DNA of 46,591 bases, from positions 1-46,591 of the forward strand of contig JACSRN010000043.1 in NCBI GenBank assembly GCA_014879735.1, given 5' to 3'. Both the position numbers and the translations under genes were made by a program. Source of the stretch: Paracoccaceae bacterium (GTDB lineage: Bacteria; Pseudomonadota; Alphaproteobacteria; Rhodobacterales; Rhodobacteraceae). The notes under the pieces are model-generated. The model saw only the letters and a list, made by a program, of their open reading frames with translations. It did not search any database and was not told where the DNA came from. Of this stretch, positions 17,811 through 26,109 are shown piece after piece. Positions within the stretch are counted from its first letter, which is position 1. Each line of letters opens with the position of its first letter.

Positions 17811-18884
17811 ATGAAGAAACTGTTGGTCCTGACGACGGCGCTGTGCGGCCTTGCGCTGCCTGCGGCGGCACAGCAGGTCACTGTGATGGGCTGGGGCGGC
17901 GCCTATACCGCAAGCCAGGTCGAGGCTTATCACAAGCCCTTCACCGCAGCGACCGGCACGGCGATCGTGTCGATCGATTCCGACAACCCCGCCACGCCGA
18001 TCAAGGCGCAGGTCGAGGCTGGCAACGTCACGGTCGATGTCGGCGTTCTGGAAATCGCCGATGCGGTGCGGCTGTGCGACGAAGGTTCGATCATTCCGAT
18101 CGACGCGACCACCCTGCCGGCGGGTGCCGATGGCACGCCTGCGGCCGATGACTTCCTGCCCGGCACGATCACCGAATGCATGATCCCGACCGACATCTTC
18201 TCGACCGTGATCGCCTATGACACCACGAAGCTGGCCACGGCGCCCACCACCATCGCCGATTTCTTCGACACGGCGAAGTTCCCGGGCAAGCGCGGCATCC
18301 GCAAGAGCCCGAAGGTCACGCTGGAAATGGCGCTGATGGCCGATGGCGTGCCGGCCGCCGATGTCTATGCGATGCTGGAAACCCCCGAGGGGCTGGACCG
18401 CGCCTTTGCCAAGCTCGACACGATCAAGGGCGATGCGGTCTTCTGGGAGGCTGGTGCCCAACCGCCGCAACTGCTGGCCGATGGCGAGGTGGTGATGACG
18501 ATGGCCTACAACGGCCGGATTTTCAACGCCGCCCAGCAGGAGGGCAAGCCCTTCGCCATCGTCTGGGACGGGCAGGTCTACGAATGGGAAGGGATGGTGA
18601 TCCCGAAGGGCGCTCCCAATGAGGCCGGCGCGCTGGAGTTCGTGAAATTCGCCACCGCCAGCGAGCAACTTGCCAAGGCGGCCGAGTTCATCAGCTATGG
18701 CCCGCCGCGCAAGTCGTCGGCCGCTCTGGTCGGCAATATCGCCGGCACCGACCAGCCGATGTCGCCCAACCTGCCGACCGCGCCGGAGAACCTGACGAAC
18801 GCGCTTGCCTCGTCGCTGGACTTCTGGGTCGACCGCGACACCCAACTGGGCGAGCGCTTCAACGCCTGGCTTGCCGCCAACTGA
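17811..18884 (+). CDS. ABC transporter periplasmic substrate-binding protein (PotD/PotF-like)
   Basis: The 357-aa solute receptor has a clear Sec signal peptide at residues 1-20 (MKKLLVLTTALCGLALPAAA), after which the mature protein begins QQVTVMGWGGAYT. The two-lobed SBP_bac_8 fold characteristic of spermidine/putrescine and related binding proteins is suggested by the YTASQVEAYHKPF start, a central ADFFDTAKFPGKRGI stretch and FWEAGAQPPQLLADGEVVM. The acidic aromatic residues that bind amines in PotD are not obvious by eye, so the ligand may be another small molecule. The start has AAGGGAG at 17797-17803. A strong stem-loop follows the stop, before the first permease gene. Confidence 0.88.
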   Translation: MKKLLVLTTALCGLALPAAAQQVTVMGWGGAYTASQVEAYHKPFTAATGTAIVSIDSDNPATPIKAQVEAGNVTVDVGVLEIADAVRLCDEGSIIPIDATTLPAGADGTPAADDFLPGTITECMIPTDIFSTVIAYDTTKLATAPTTIADFFDTAKFPGKRGIRKSPKVTLEMALMADGVPAADVYAMLETPEGLDRAFAKLDTIKGDAVFWEAGAQPPQLLADGEVVMTMAYNGRIFNAAQQEGKPFAIVWDGQVYEWEGMVIPKGAPNEAGALEFVKFATASEQLAKAAEFISYGPPRKSSAALVGNIAGTDQPMSPNLPTAPENLTNALASSLDFWVDRDTQLGERFNAWLAAN

Positions 18885-18892
18885 CCGGCATG

Positions 18893-18918
18893 TGCCGCGG
18901 GGCAAGGACCCCGCGGCA
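18893..18918 (+). terminator. Strong stem-loop downstream of the binding-protein gene
   Basis: TGCCGCGGGG (18893-18902) pairs perfectly with CCCCGCGGCA (18909-18918) around CAAGGA: a 10-bp GC stem starting 9 nt after the binding-protein stop. There is no T-run, so it is more likely an mRNA 3'-end stabiliser or partial terminator inside the operon, as known for other binding-protein genes. Confidence 0.7.
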
Positions 18919-19000
18919 TCGCCATGCAAGCCGCGGGGCTGCAGGCCGGCCCCGCGCCCCCGATTCCATGCGACGAAACGATGCCTGAAAGCCCTGACCG

Positions 19001-20248
19001 ATGACCGCAGCGCACCAGACCCTGACCACCGCCGACGGACGCCCGCTGAAGGCGGCGCTGGTCCGGGCGCAGCGGCGTGCCCGCCGGCGCGCCTTCCTGC
19101 TGGTCGCGCCGCTGCTGGTCTTCGTGCTGCTGACCTTCGTGATCCCGATCGGGCAGATCCTGTACCGCTCGGTGCATCACGACGGATTTTCCGCCAATGC
19201 CCCGGCGGTCAGCGAATGGTTCGCCGCCACCGCCCCCGGCACCGAGCCGGACGAGGCCGCATTCGCAGCGCTGGCCGCGGATTTCAAGGCGATGCAGGCG
19301 GCCCGGACCGCCGGTGTCGCCGCGACGAGGGTCAACTATACCCTGCCCGAAAGCCGGTCGCTGTTTACCAAGACCGCCCGGAGCGCCGACGACCTGGTGC
19401 CGCCCTATCGCGAGGCCTTCCTGGCCATCGACGCCAAATGGGCCAGTCCCGCGGTCTGGCAGGCGATGCGATCGTCGTCCAGCGCCTATACCGGCGACTT
19501 CTATCTGGCCTCTGCCGATTTTGAACGCGCCGAGGATGGCAGCATTCACCGCGTGGAAGAGACCCAGCGCATCTATGTCCAACTCTATCTCAAGACCTTT
19601 GCCCTTTCGGCGCTGATCACGGTGATCTGCCTGCTGCTGGCCTTTCCGGTGGCGCATCTTCTGGCGACCCTGCCAATGGCCAAGGCGAATCTGCTGATGA
19701 TCCTGGTGCTTCTGCCGTTCTGGACCTCGCTTCTGGTGCGCACGACCAGCTGGATCGTGCTGCTGCAGTCGCAGGGGGTGATCAATTCCGCGCTGGTGGC
19801 GATGGGCGTCATCGGCGACGACGGGCGGCTGCCGATGATCTACAATCAGGCCGGCACCATCATCGTGATGACACATATCCTGCTGCCATTCATGATCCTG
19901 CCGCTTTATTCGGTGATGCGCGTGATCCCGCCGGGCTATGCCCGCGCCGCCCGCAGCCTGGGCGCAACCTCCTGGACCACCTTCCGCCGCATCTATCTGC
20001 CGCTGACCCTGCCGGGCATGGGGGCCGGCGCGATGCTCGTCTTCATCCTTGCCGTCGGCTATTACATCACGCCCGCCCTCGTGGGCGGTGCCGATGGGCA
20101 GCTGTTCTCGAACATGATCCAGTTCCACATGTCGAAATCGAACTGGTCGATGGCCGCCGCGCTTTCGAGCCTGCTTCTCGTGGGCGTGCTGATCCTCTAC
20201 TGGCTCTATGACAAGCTGATCGGCATCGACAATCTGAAACTCGGGTGA
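19001..20248 (+). CDS. ABC transporter permease (PotB/PotH-like) with enlarged periplasmic loop
   Basis: The 415-aa inner-membrane permease has a basic N-terminus (RAQRRARRRAF), TM1 at about residues 31-53, a long soluble segment at about 54-200, then five further transmembrane helices. The EAA loop that contacts the ATPase is ARAARSLGATSWTTFRRIYLPL near residue 315. Family members are usually about 280-310 residues, so the insertion between TM1 and TM2, about 100 residues larger than normal, is noteworthy. It contains charged and aromatic residues and should face the periplasm, near the binding protein. The ATG at 19001 follows the stem-loop by about 80 bp. A second permease follows after a small membrane protein gene. 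Confidence 0.88.
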   Translation: MTAAHQTLTTADGRPLKAALVRAQRRARRRAFLLVAPLLVFVLLTFVIPIGQILYRSVHHDGFSANAPAVSEWFAATAPGTEPDEAAFAALAADFKAMQAARTAGVAATRVNYTLPESRSLFTKTARSADDLVPPYREAFLAIDAKWASPAVWQAMRSSSSAYTGDFYLASADFERAEDGSIHRVEETQRIYVQLYLKTFALSALITVICLLLAFPVAHLLATLPMAKANLLMILVLLPFWTSLLVRTTSWIVLLQSQGVINSALVAMGVIGDDGRLPMIYNQAGTIIVMTHILLPFMILPLYSVMRVIPPGYARAARSLGATSWTTFRRIYLPLTLPGMGAGAMLVFILAVGYYITPALVGGADGQLFSNMIQFHMSKSNWSMAAALSSLLLVGVLILYWLYDKLIGIDNLKLG

Positions 20249-20252
20249 GGCC

Positions 20253-20630
20253 ATGACGGGCGACAGGGAAGCGATCTACACCAGGGCGCGCACCGAAATT
20301 GCGCTGCTTGCGGCGCTGGCCATCCTGGTCGTGGCAGCGGTGATCGCGATGGTCTTTGCCGAGGATACCGTGGTGAGCGGGCGGCGGATGGTGATCGGTG
20401 TCATAACGCTGATGGCGCTGCTGCCCGTCTTCTCGTTCAAGCTGTGGTTTGCCGACAACCTCCCGGTCGGGATCGCGGTCGCGACAGTTGCCTGCGCGGT
20501 GGGTGGCTATCTCGCCAGCTTCTCGATCCCGGTTGCCCTTGTCACCACCGCCCTTGGTGCGCTGGCTGGCTGGACCTTCTACCGCATCCGGCTCAACACC
20601 AACTATCGCCCCCGGCTGCGAGGAGAGTGA
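20253..20630 (+). CDS. Small membrane protein embedded in ABC importer operon
   Basis: A 125-aa protein with three to four hydrophobic segments (about residues 14-36, 44-64, 70-90 and 91-108) and a basic C-terminus (RIRLNTNYRPRLRGE). No known family is recognised. It starts 4 bp after the first permease stop and ends 1 bp before the second permease ATG, so it is clearly co-translated with the transporter. It is too short to be a permease and lacks an EAA loop. An accessory or stabilising subunit of the importer is the simplest reading, but that is inference from position. Confidence 0.75.
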   Translation: MTGDREAIYTRARTEIALLAALAILVVAAVIAMVFAEDTVVSGRRMVIGVITLMALLPVFSFKLWFADNLPVGIAVATVACAVGGYLASFSIPVALVTTALGALAGWTFYRIRLNTNYRPRLRGE

Positions 20631-20631
20631 T

Positions 20632-21570
20632 ATGCCCCTGCCAAGCTATGCCGATCCGCTGGAGCGCGTCTGGTACTACGCCTATCTGGTGATCTGCACG
20701 CTGATCTTCATCTTCCTGATCTCGCCGATCCTGGTCATCATTCCGCTGTCGTTCAACGCCGAACCCTATTTCACCTTCACCGAGAAAATGCTGTCCTTCG
20801 ATCCGCAGGGCTACAGCCTGCGCTGGTACGACAGCCTTCTGACCGTGGGGATGCAGGCACCCGATATCCCGCGCGGCAGCACCTGGTATGCCGACATGTG
20901 GGCGAATGCTGCCTGGGTGAAGGCCGCCAAGAATTCGGTCATCATCGGATTCTGGGCGACCATCCTGGCGACCGGCCTCGGCACGCTGGCGGCATTGGGG
21001 CTGGCCAATCCCCTGATGCCCTATCGGCGGCTGGTGATGGCGATCCTGATCAGCCCGATGATCGTGCCGATCATCATCATCGCGACGGGGATGTTCTTCT
21101 TCTACTCGAACCCCTGCGGCCTGGTCGGGCTGGATTGCGGCCGGCTGACCTCGACCTATACCGGCCTCGTCATGGCGCATGCCATGCTGGGCATTCCCTT
21201 CGTCATCATCACCGTGACCGCCACGCTGACCGGCTTTGACCAGAGCCTGATCCGCGCCGCCCAGTCGCTGGGGGCAAATCCGCGCACCACCTTCTTCAAG
21301 GTGATCATGCCGCTGATCCTGCCGGGCGTGATCTCGGGCGCGCTGTTCGCCTTTGTCACCTCCTTCGACGAGGTGGTGGCGGTGCTGTTCCTGGCCGGCC
21401 CCGACCAGCAGACCATCCCGCGGCAGATGTGGAACGGCATCCGCGAGGCGATCAGCCCGGCCATTCTGGCGGTGGCGACGATCCTTGTGGTGATCTCGAT
21501 CGCGCTGCTGTCGACGGTCGAACTGCTGCGCCGCCGCTCAGACCGGCTGCGGGGCGTCACCGGCCGCTGA
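20632..21570 (+). CDS. ABC transporter permease (PotC/PotI-like)
   Basis: The 312-aa second permease of the importer has six predicted helices, beginning at about residues 17-40. The EAA-type loop RAAQSLGANPRTTFFKVIMPLILPG lies near residue 210-234. The first periplasmic segment is longer than usual (about residues 45-100), and a Cys pair (NPCGLVGLDCG) sits in the loop near residue 160-170, where it could form a periplasmic disulphide. The ATG at 20632 follows GAGGAGAG in the preceding gene's tail. It closes the five-gene operon; the next gene (AEC carrier) is convergent. Confidence 0.9.
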   Translation: MPLPSYADPLERVWYYAYLVICTLIFIFLISPILVIIPLSFNAEPYFTFTEKMLSFDPQGYSLRWYDSLLTVGMQAPDIPRGSTWYADMWANAAWVKAAKNSVIIGFWATILATGLGTLAALGLANPLMPYRRLVMAILISPMIVPIIIIATGMFFFYSNPCGLVGLDCGRLTSTYTGLVMAHAMLGIPFVIITVTATLTGFDQSLIRAAQSLGANPRTTFFKVIMPLILPGVISGALFAFVTSFDEVVAVLFLAGPDQQTIPRQMWNGIREAISPAILAVATILVVISIALLSTVELLRRRSDRLRGVTGR

Positions 21571-21623
21571 GAGAGAGCGATCACGGGCCGGGGGGGCGGC
21601 GGCTGCCCGATGCCGCGCTGGCG

Positions 21624-21645
21624 CCCTGCCGTCGCGGTGGCAGGG
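21624..21645. terminator. Inverted repeat between convergent permease and AEC genes
   Basis: CCCTGCC (21624-21630) and GGCAGGG (21639-21645) form a 7-bp stem with an 8-nt loop in the 81-bp gap between convergent genes. No clear T-run follows, so termination activity is uncertain. Confidence 0.35.
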
Positions 21646-21651
21646 GCCCCC

Positions 21652-22590
21652 TCAGGGCAGGATCTGCAGCCAGACCCAGACCGAGCCCATCGACAGGGCC
21701 GTGGCGATCAGCACGGCCGAGGCGCTGACCCGTTTTGCCACGCCATAGTAATGCGCGAACATATAGGCGTTGATCCCCGGTGCCATGGCGGCGGTGACGA
21801 CGGCCGAGCGCAGGCCAGGCGTCGGCAGGGCAAAGACCCACTGGCCCAGCGCATAGGTGATGCCGGGATGTACGACCAGCGAGCCGGCGCAGATCATCGC
21901 GATGGTGGCGCGGTCGCCCTCCGGGCGGTAGCGGACCAGCACCCCGCCCAGCCCGAACAGCGCGGCGGGGATCGCGGCGCGCGCCATCAGGTCGATGGCG
22001 GACCAGACGGCGACGGGCAAATCCAGCCCCGACAGGTTCACGGCAAAGCCTGCGGCGATTCCGATGACAAGCGGCTGCGAGAGGATGGCTTTCGCGATCT
22101 GCCGCGCCAACTGCCCGCCCGAAAGCCCGATGCCGCGGCTTTTCGCCCATTCCATCAGGGCAATGCCGGTGGCGTAAAGCAGCGGCGAGTGAACCGAGAT
22201 GATGGCATAATTGCCGGCGAGCGCGTCGGGGCCATAGGCGCGCTCGGTGATCGGCAGGCCGAGCAGCAGCGAGTTCGAGAACAGCCCGACAAAGCCGATG
22301 GCGATGGCATCGGTCAATGGTCGGCGAAAGAGCCAGAGTGCGCCGGCAAGGCAGAGGCCGAAGCTGACATAGGCGCCGGTGTAGAAGCTGATCATCAGCG
22401 CCGGGTCATAGGCCGCAGAGAGATCGAGCCGCGCCACGCCGCGAAACAGCAGGCAGGGTACCGCGAAGGTCTGGGCAAACCGCATCAGCCCGTCGACGGC
22501 GCCGTCGGGAAACAGCCGCGCGCGGGCCGCCGCATAGCCGAAGCCGATGACCAGGAAGACCGGGAGGATGACATCGAGAAGCGCGCTCAT
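21652..22590 (-). CDS. AEC (auxin efflux carrier) family transporter
   Basis: The 312-aa membrane protein has about ten hydrophobic helices and the two-repeat layout of the AEC family. Visible hallmarks are LLDVILPVFLVIGFGYAAARA at the N-terminus, an NSLLLGLPI segment with the conserved Asn near residue 110, and ATAMAPGINAYMFAHYYG-like sequence near the C-terminus. Bacterial members move small organic acids such as malonate or malate; the substrate here is not deducible. It sits alone between the ABC importer operon (convergent) and the MBL/tatD run (same strand, 96 bp away). Confidence 0.85.
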   Translation of the reverse strand: MSALLDVILPVFLVIGFGYAAARARLFPDGAVDGLMRFAQTFAVPCLLFRGVARLDLSAAYDPALMISFYTGAYVSFGLCLAGALWLFRRPLTDAIAIGFVGLFSNSLLLGLPITERAYGPDALAGNYAIISVHSPLLYATGIALMEWAKSRGIGLSGGQLARQIAKAILSQPLVIGIAAGFAVNLSGLDLPVAVWSAIDLMARAAIPAALFGLGGVLVRYRPEGDRATIAMICAGSLVVHPGITYALGQWVFALPTPGLRSAVVTAAMAPGINAYMFAHYYGVAKRVSASAVLIATALSMGSVWVWLQILP

Positions 22591-22619
22591 GCCGGGGCCT
22601 TGCTGTCTGCCGGAACGCC

Positions 22620-22636
22620 GGGGGTTTCACACCCCC
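22620..22636 (-). terminator. Hairpin downstream of the MBL hydrolase gene
   Basis: GGGGGT and ACCCCC pair around TTCAC in the 96-bp gap between the MBL gene end and the AEC gene start. The stem is GC-rich with no strong T-run, so it is a possible transcript end for the tatD/MBL run. Confidence 0.4.
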
Positions 22637-22648
22637 GGACCCCCGTGG

Positions 22649-22670
22649 GGTATTTTCGTCAAGAGGAAGC
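22649..22670. repeat. 22-nt dispersed motif, copy 1
   Basis: GGTATTTTCGTCAAGAGGAAGC here matches the sequence at 29716-29737 at 20 of 22 positions. It lies between the MBL hydrolase and AEC genes next to a GC-rich hairpin. Confidence 0.6.
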
Positions 22671-22686
22671 AGCGGGATGCACCGCC

Positions 22687-23490
22687 TCAGGACGGGGTGT
22701 CGTAGCTGACGGTCATGCCGTCGAAGGCCGGGCGGATGTGCGGCGGCAATTCGACTTCGAGCGTGGCGAAGTCGAGGTCGATATGCATGTTGGTCAGAAT
22801 GGCGCGGGCGGGCCTTGCGCGGGCGATCCATTCCAGCGCCAGGGCGAGATGGGCATGGGTCGGATGCGGTTTGCGGCGCAGGGCATCGACCACGAAACAG
22901 TCGAGCCCGTCGAGAAGCGGCCAGCTTTCCTCGGGGATTGCCACGGCGTCGGGCAGATAGGCCAGCGGGCCGATCCGGAAGCCGAGGGCGTCGATCGTGC
23001 CATGGGCGGCGTAGAACGGCTGGAAGGTGATGGCGCCACCCGCGCCGTCGATGGTGACGGGGCCGTCGAGGGTGTAGAGGTCGAGGATCGGCGGATAGGG
23101 GCTGCCCGCGGGCTGGACGAAGGCATAGCCGAACCGCGAGAGCAGCGCCTCCTGCGTTGGCCCGTCGGCCCAGACGGCAAGGCGCTGGCGGGTGTTGAAG
23201 ACGACCTGGCGCAGGTCGTCGATGCCATGGGTATGGTCGGCATGGGAATGGGTGAAAAGCACGGCATCGAGCGTGCCGACCCCGGCGTCGAGCAACTGGT
23301 CGCGCATGTCGGGCGTGGTGTCGACCAGCACCCGGGTGGTGCCTGTCTCCACCTCGCGTTCGACCAGAAGCGAGCAGCGGCGGCGGCGGTTTTTCGGGTT
23401 TTCGGGGTCGCAGTCGCCCCAGTGGCCGCCGATCCGCGGCACGCCGGCAGAGGAGCCGCAGCCCAGGATGGTGAAGCGCAGCCGTGCCAT
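22687..23490 (-). CDS. MBL-fold metallo-hydrolase (PhnP-like)
   Basis: The 267-aa protein has the metallo-beta-lactamase metal motif HSHADH at residues 81-86 and further family positions (LVDTTPDMRDQLL, later YAAHGT and NMHIDLD with likely metal-binding His residues). The N-terminal ILGCGSSAGVPRIGG and a Cys/His/Asp-rich stretch (GDCDPENP, RRRCSLLVE) resemble the PhnP phosphodiesterase branch. The physiological substrate is unknown. The ATG at 23490 overlaps the tatD stop by one base (TGATG); a GTG one codon earlier is also possible. This gene and tatD adjoin in many alphaproteobacteria. Confidence 0.88.
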   Translation of the reverse strand: MARLRFTILGCGSSAGVPRIGGHWGDCDPENPKNRRRRCSLLVEREVETGTTRVLVDTTPDMRDQLLDAGVGTLDAVLFTHSHADHTHGIDDLRQVVFNTRQRLAVWADGPTQEALLSRFGYAFVQPAGSPYPPILDLYTLDGPVTIDGAGGAITFQPFYAAHGTIDALGFRIGPLAYLPDAVAIPEESWPLLDGLDCFVVDALRRKPHPTHAHLALALEWIARARPARAILTNMHIDLDFATLEVELPPHIRPAFDGMTVSYDTPS

Positions 23491-24290
23491 CACGCCCCCC
23501 GCGCGGCGCGCATGAACAGCCGATCGAAATTCGCCTGGGTCGCTGCGGCGAATTCGGCCTCGGAGATGCCGAAGACCTGCGCGCCGATGCGGGCGGTATG
23601 GACGACATGCGCGGGTTCGTTGCGGCGGCCGCGGAATGGCGGTGGCGCAAGATAGGGACTATCGGTCTCGACCAGGATGCGGTCGAGCGGCGCGCTGGCG
23701 AAGATCGCGCGCAGATCGCCGCTTTTCGGAAAGGCGGCTATTCCCGACATCGACAGGTAGAACCCCATTTCCAGCGTTGCCTCGGCCAGGCGGGGGCCGG
23801 AGGAGAAACAATGCATGACGCAGGAATAGGGTGCGTCGCGCATGCCCTCGGCCAGGATCGCCTCCATATCCGCATCGGCATCGCGGGCGTGGATGATCAG
23901 CGGCAGCCCGGTCTCCTGTACGGCGCGGATATGGGCACGCAGCGAGATCTGCTGCGCGGTGGCCGTGTCGGGCGTGTAATGATAATCGAGCCCGGTCTCG
24001 CCGATGCCCACGCATTTCGGATGCTGTGAAAGCGCGACCAGCTGCTCCGTCGTCATCGGCTCTTCCTTGCCCACGCTCATCGGATGCAGGCCGATGCTGT
24101 AGAAGACGCCCTCATGCGTCTCGGCCAGGGTGCGGGCCAGCGGCTCGTTGCGCAACCTGGTGCAGATATGGACCATCCGCGTCACCCCGGCCGCACGGGC
24201 GCGGGCGATGATCGCATCGACCTCGCCGTCGAAATCGGGAAAGTCGAGGTGGCAGTGGCTGTCGGTCAGTTCGGGGGTCACGGAAAGCAT
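23490..24290 (-). CDS. TatD family metal-dependent hydrolase
   Basis: The 266-aa amidohydrolase-fold protein belongs to the TatD/YcfH DNase family. Metal ligands are His12 and His14 in TDSHCHLDF, the Glu in VGIGETGLDYH near residue 97, His residues in IIHARDAD and MHCFSSG, and Asp in LVETDSPYLAP. These complete the family set, so the enzyme should be active. Members have 3'-5' DNase and D-tyrosyl-tRNA-like hydrolase associations. The YcfH subgroup typically sits downstream of holB, exactly as here, with 6 bp between the genes. The start at 24290 is the normal family start. Confidence 0.92.
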   Translation of the reverse strand: MLSVTPELTDSHCHLDFPDFDGEVDAIIARARAAGVTRMVHICTRLRNEPLARTLAETHEGVFYSIGLHPMSVGKEEPMTTEQLVALSQHPKCVGIGETGLDYHYTPDTATAQQISLRAHIRAVQETGLPLIIHARDADADMEAILAEGMRDAPYSCVMHCFSSGPRLAEATLEMGFYLSMSGIAAFPKSGDLRAIFASAPLDRILVETDSPYLAPPPFRGRRNEPAHVVHTARIGAQVFGISEAEFAAATQANFDRLFMRAARGA

Positions 24291-24296
24291 GGCCTG

Positions 24297-25418
24297 TCAG
24301 GGGGCGAGCTGGCCCGCCGTCGCGTCGATCCTGAGCAGGGTATCCATGAGAAGTGCTGCAGGGTCAAGGTTTACCGCCCGTCCGCGCCGCGCCCGCAGGG
24401 TCAGGCTTTGTGCAAGATCGGCCCAGGGTCGGGCGGCGGCGGGACCGGGCGCAAGGCGGGCAAACAGCGCGGCTTCGCCGGGTGCCGCCTCGGGTGCGGT
24501 GGTCCGCGTGGCGGCGGCGCGGGCGAGCCGGGCGAGGAACTGGTCGATCTGGGTCAGCGTCAGGTCGAAGCGATCCTCGGCCCCCCGGGCGCCGGCGGTT
24601 TCGGACAGCGCCAGCGCACGGGTGCGGTCAAGCCGGGGCAGGGTGGCCAGAAGCGCCACCAGATCGCGGTAAGTGTCGAGGCCGGACAGGTTCGTCAACC
24701 GGAAGGCCTCGCCCACCGATCCGGCGGAGAGTTCGGCCAGCGCGCCGCGTTGGTCGGGGTCGATGTCGCCGCCGGCCTGGGTCAGCGCATCGGCCAGCGG
24801 TGCGGCTGCCAGCGGCGCCAGACGCAGCACCCGGCAACGCGAGCGGATCGTCGGCAGCAGTTTCGCCGGTTGATGCGCGATCAGGAGGAACGTTGCGGCA
24901 GGGGGTGGCTCCTCCAGCAGTTTCAGCAGCGCATTGGCCGAGGCGGTGTTCATCTCGTCCAGACTGTCGACCAGCGCCACCCGGGCGCCGCCGTCGGCTG
25001 CCGACAGCGCGAAGAAGGACTTCAGCTTGCGCGTCTCTTCGACCGAGATGAACTGCGACATTGCCGTGCCCTTGTCGTTCGGGCTACGGCGCAGCAGGTG
25101 GAACCGCGGTTCGGCCAGCGCGCGCAGGCGGTGGGCAAGGGTCGTGTCGTCGGCGGTGTCAAGCGTTTCGGGGGCGGCCGGGGCGCCGAACAGCCCGCCG
25201 CTGTCGCGCGGTGTCAACAGGAAGCGGGCGATGCGCCAGGCCAGCGTTGCCTTGCCCACGCCACGCGGGCCGGTCAGCATCCAGGCATGGTGCAGGCGGC
25301 CGGTGTTGAAGGCCCTCAGGAACTCGGTCTCGGCCGGCGCCTGGCCGAACAGCCTGCGCGTCTCGCGCGGGTGGGGCGCGCCGGCGGTGCGGTCGGGTTC
25401 GGGAAGATCGTCGGCCAT
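24297..25418 (-). CDS. holB: DNA polymerase III subunit delta'
   Basis: The 373-aa clamp-loader subunit helps load the beta clamp at replication forks. The AAA+ core begins with RLFGQAPAETEFLRAF, followed by Walker A GPRGVGKATLA at about residues 50-60. The sensor-region LVDSLDEMNTASANALLKLLEEPPP is diagnostic of delta'/DnaX-related proteins, followed by IRSRC in the usual place. The zinc-finger Cys set of other clamp-loader subunits is not evident. The ATG at 25418 (MADDLPEPDR) matches the usual family start; another ATG at 25433 is in frame. Co-directional with tmk upstream and tatD downstream, as in related genomes. Confidence 0.9.
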   Translation of the reverse strand: MADDLPEPDRTAGAPHPRETRRLFGQAPAETEFLRAFNTGRLHHAWMLTGPRGVGKATLAWRIARFLLTPRDSGGLFGAPAAPETLDTADDTTLAHRLRALAEPRFHLLRRSPNDKGTAMSQFISVEETRKLKSFFALSAADGGARVALVDSLDEMNTASANALLKLLEEPPPAATFLLIAHQPAKLLPTIRSRCRVLRLAPLAAAPLADALTQAGGDIDPDQRGALAELSAGSVGEAFRLTNLSGLDTYRDLVALLATLPRLDRTRALALSETAGARGAEDRFDLTLTQIDQFLARLARAAATRTTAPEAAPGEAALFARLAPGPAAARPWADLAQSLTLRARRGRAVNLDPAALLMDTLLRIDATAGQLAP

Positions 25419-25487
25419 ATGTTCAGATCGCATGGCATGGGGCGCGGGGAAAGGGGGATGTTGGCGCGGGCGACCGGGGTTTGGCGA

Positions 25488-26105
25488 TCAGAGCAGCGGG
25501 GCTACCGCCGCCAGCACCGCCCTGGCCACCCGATCCTGCCCGTCGGCGCCATCGATCACCCGGAACCGGGCCGGAAAGCGCCGGGCCAGCGCCAGAAAAC
25601 CGGCGCGCGCCTTCTCCTGAAAGGCCAGCCCCATGTCTTCGAACCGCATTTCCTTGCCGGCGCGGGCCGTCGCGCGGGCAAGGCCGAGCGCAGGCTCGAG
25701 ATCGATCAGCAGCGTGAGATCGGGTTCGGTGGCGATCATCAGATCATGCAGCCGGTCGACAGTGGCGATCAGGTCGCCGCGGGTCAGGCCCTGGAACACC
25801 CGGCTGCTGTCGGCAAAACGGTCGCAGATCACCACTTCGCCCCGGGCGAGTGCCGGGCGGACGGTCTTTTCCAGATGATCGCGCCGCGCCGCAGTGAAGA
25901 GGAGGATCTCCGTCTCGGCCGACCAACGGTCGGCGGTGCCTTCCAGCACCAGCCGGCGGATCTCCTCGGCGCCCGGGCTGCCGCCGGGTTCGCGTGTCAG
26001 GGTTACGGCACGGCCGCTGGCGCGCAGCGTCTCGGCCAGGAGACGCGCCTGCGTGCTCTTGCCCGAACCGTCGATACCTTCGAAGGAGAGAAACAGGCCG
26101 CTCAT
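25488..26105 (-). CDS. tmk: Thymidylate kinase
   Basis: The 205-aa cytosolic enzyme phosphorylates dTMP to dTDP. The P-loop FEGIDGSGKSTQ lies at residues 8-19. The dTMP-binding EPGGSPGAEEIR (39-50) and the CDRFADSS motif near residue 95 are both typical. The lid contains an Arg-rich ARATARAGKEMRFEDMG segment. The ATG at 26105 is 4 bp downstream of the dacA stop; codons upstream to 26201 belong to the antisense of that overlap and were excluded. The gene precedes holB, forming the conserved tmk-holB-tatD run. Confidence 0.95.
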   Translation of the reverse strand: MSGLFLSFEGIDGSGKSTQARLLAETLRASGRAVTLTREPGGSPGAEEIRRLVLEGTADRWSAETEILLFTAARRDHLEKTVRPALARGEVVICDRFADSSRVFQGLTRGDLIATVDRLHDLMIATEPDLTLLIDLEPALGLARATARAGKEMRFEDMGLAFQEKARAGFLALARRFPARFRVIDGADGQDRVARAVLAAVAPLL

Positions 26106-26109
26106 CCGG

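Noticed and set aside
21610-23655. Plus-strand open frame of 681 codons over the AEC and MBL genes
   Set aside because: Antisense to two recognised genes and without domain pattern.
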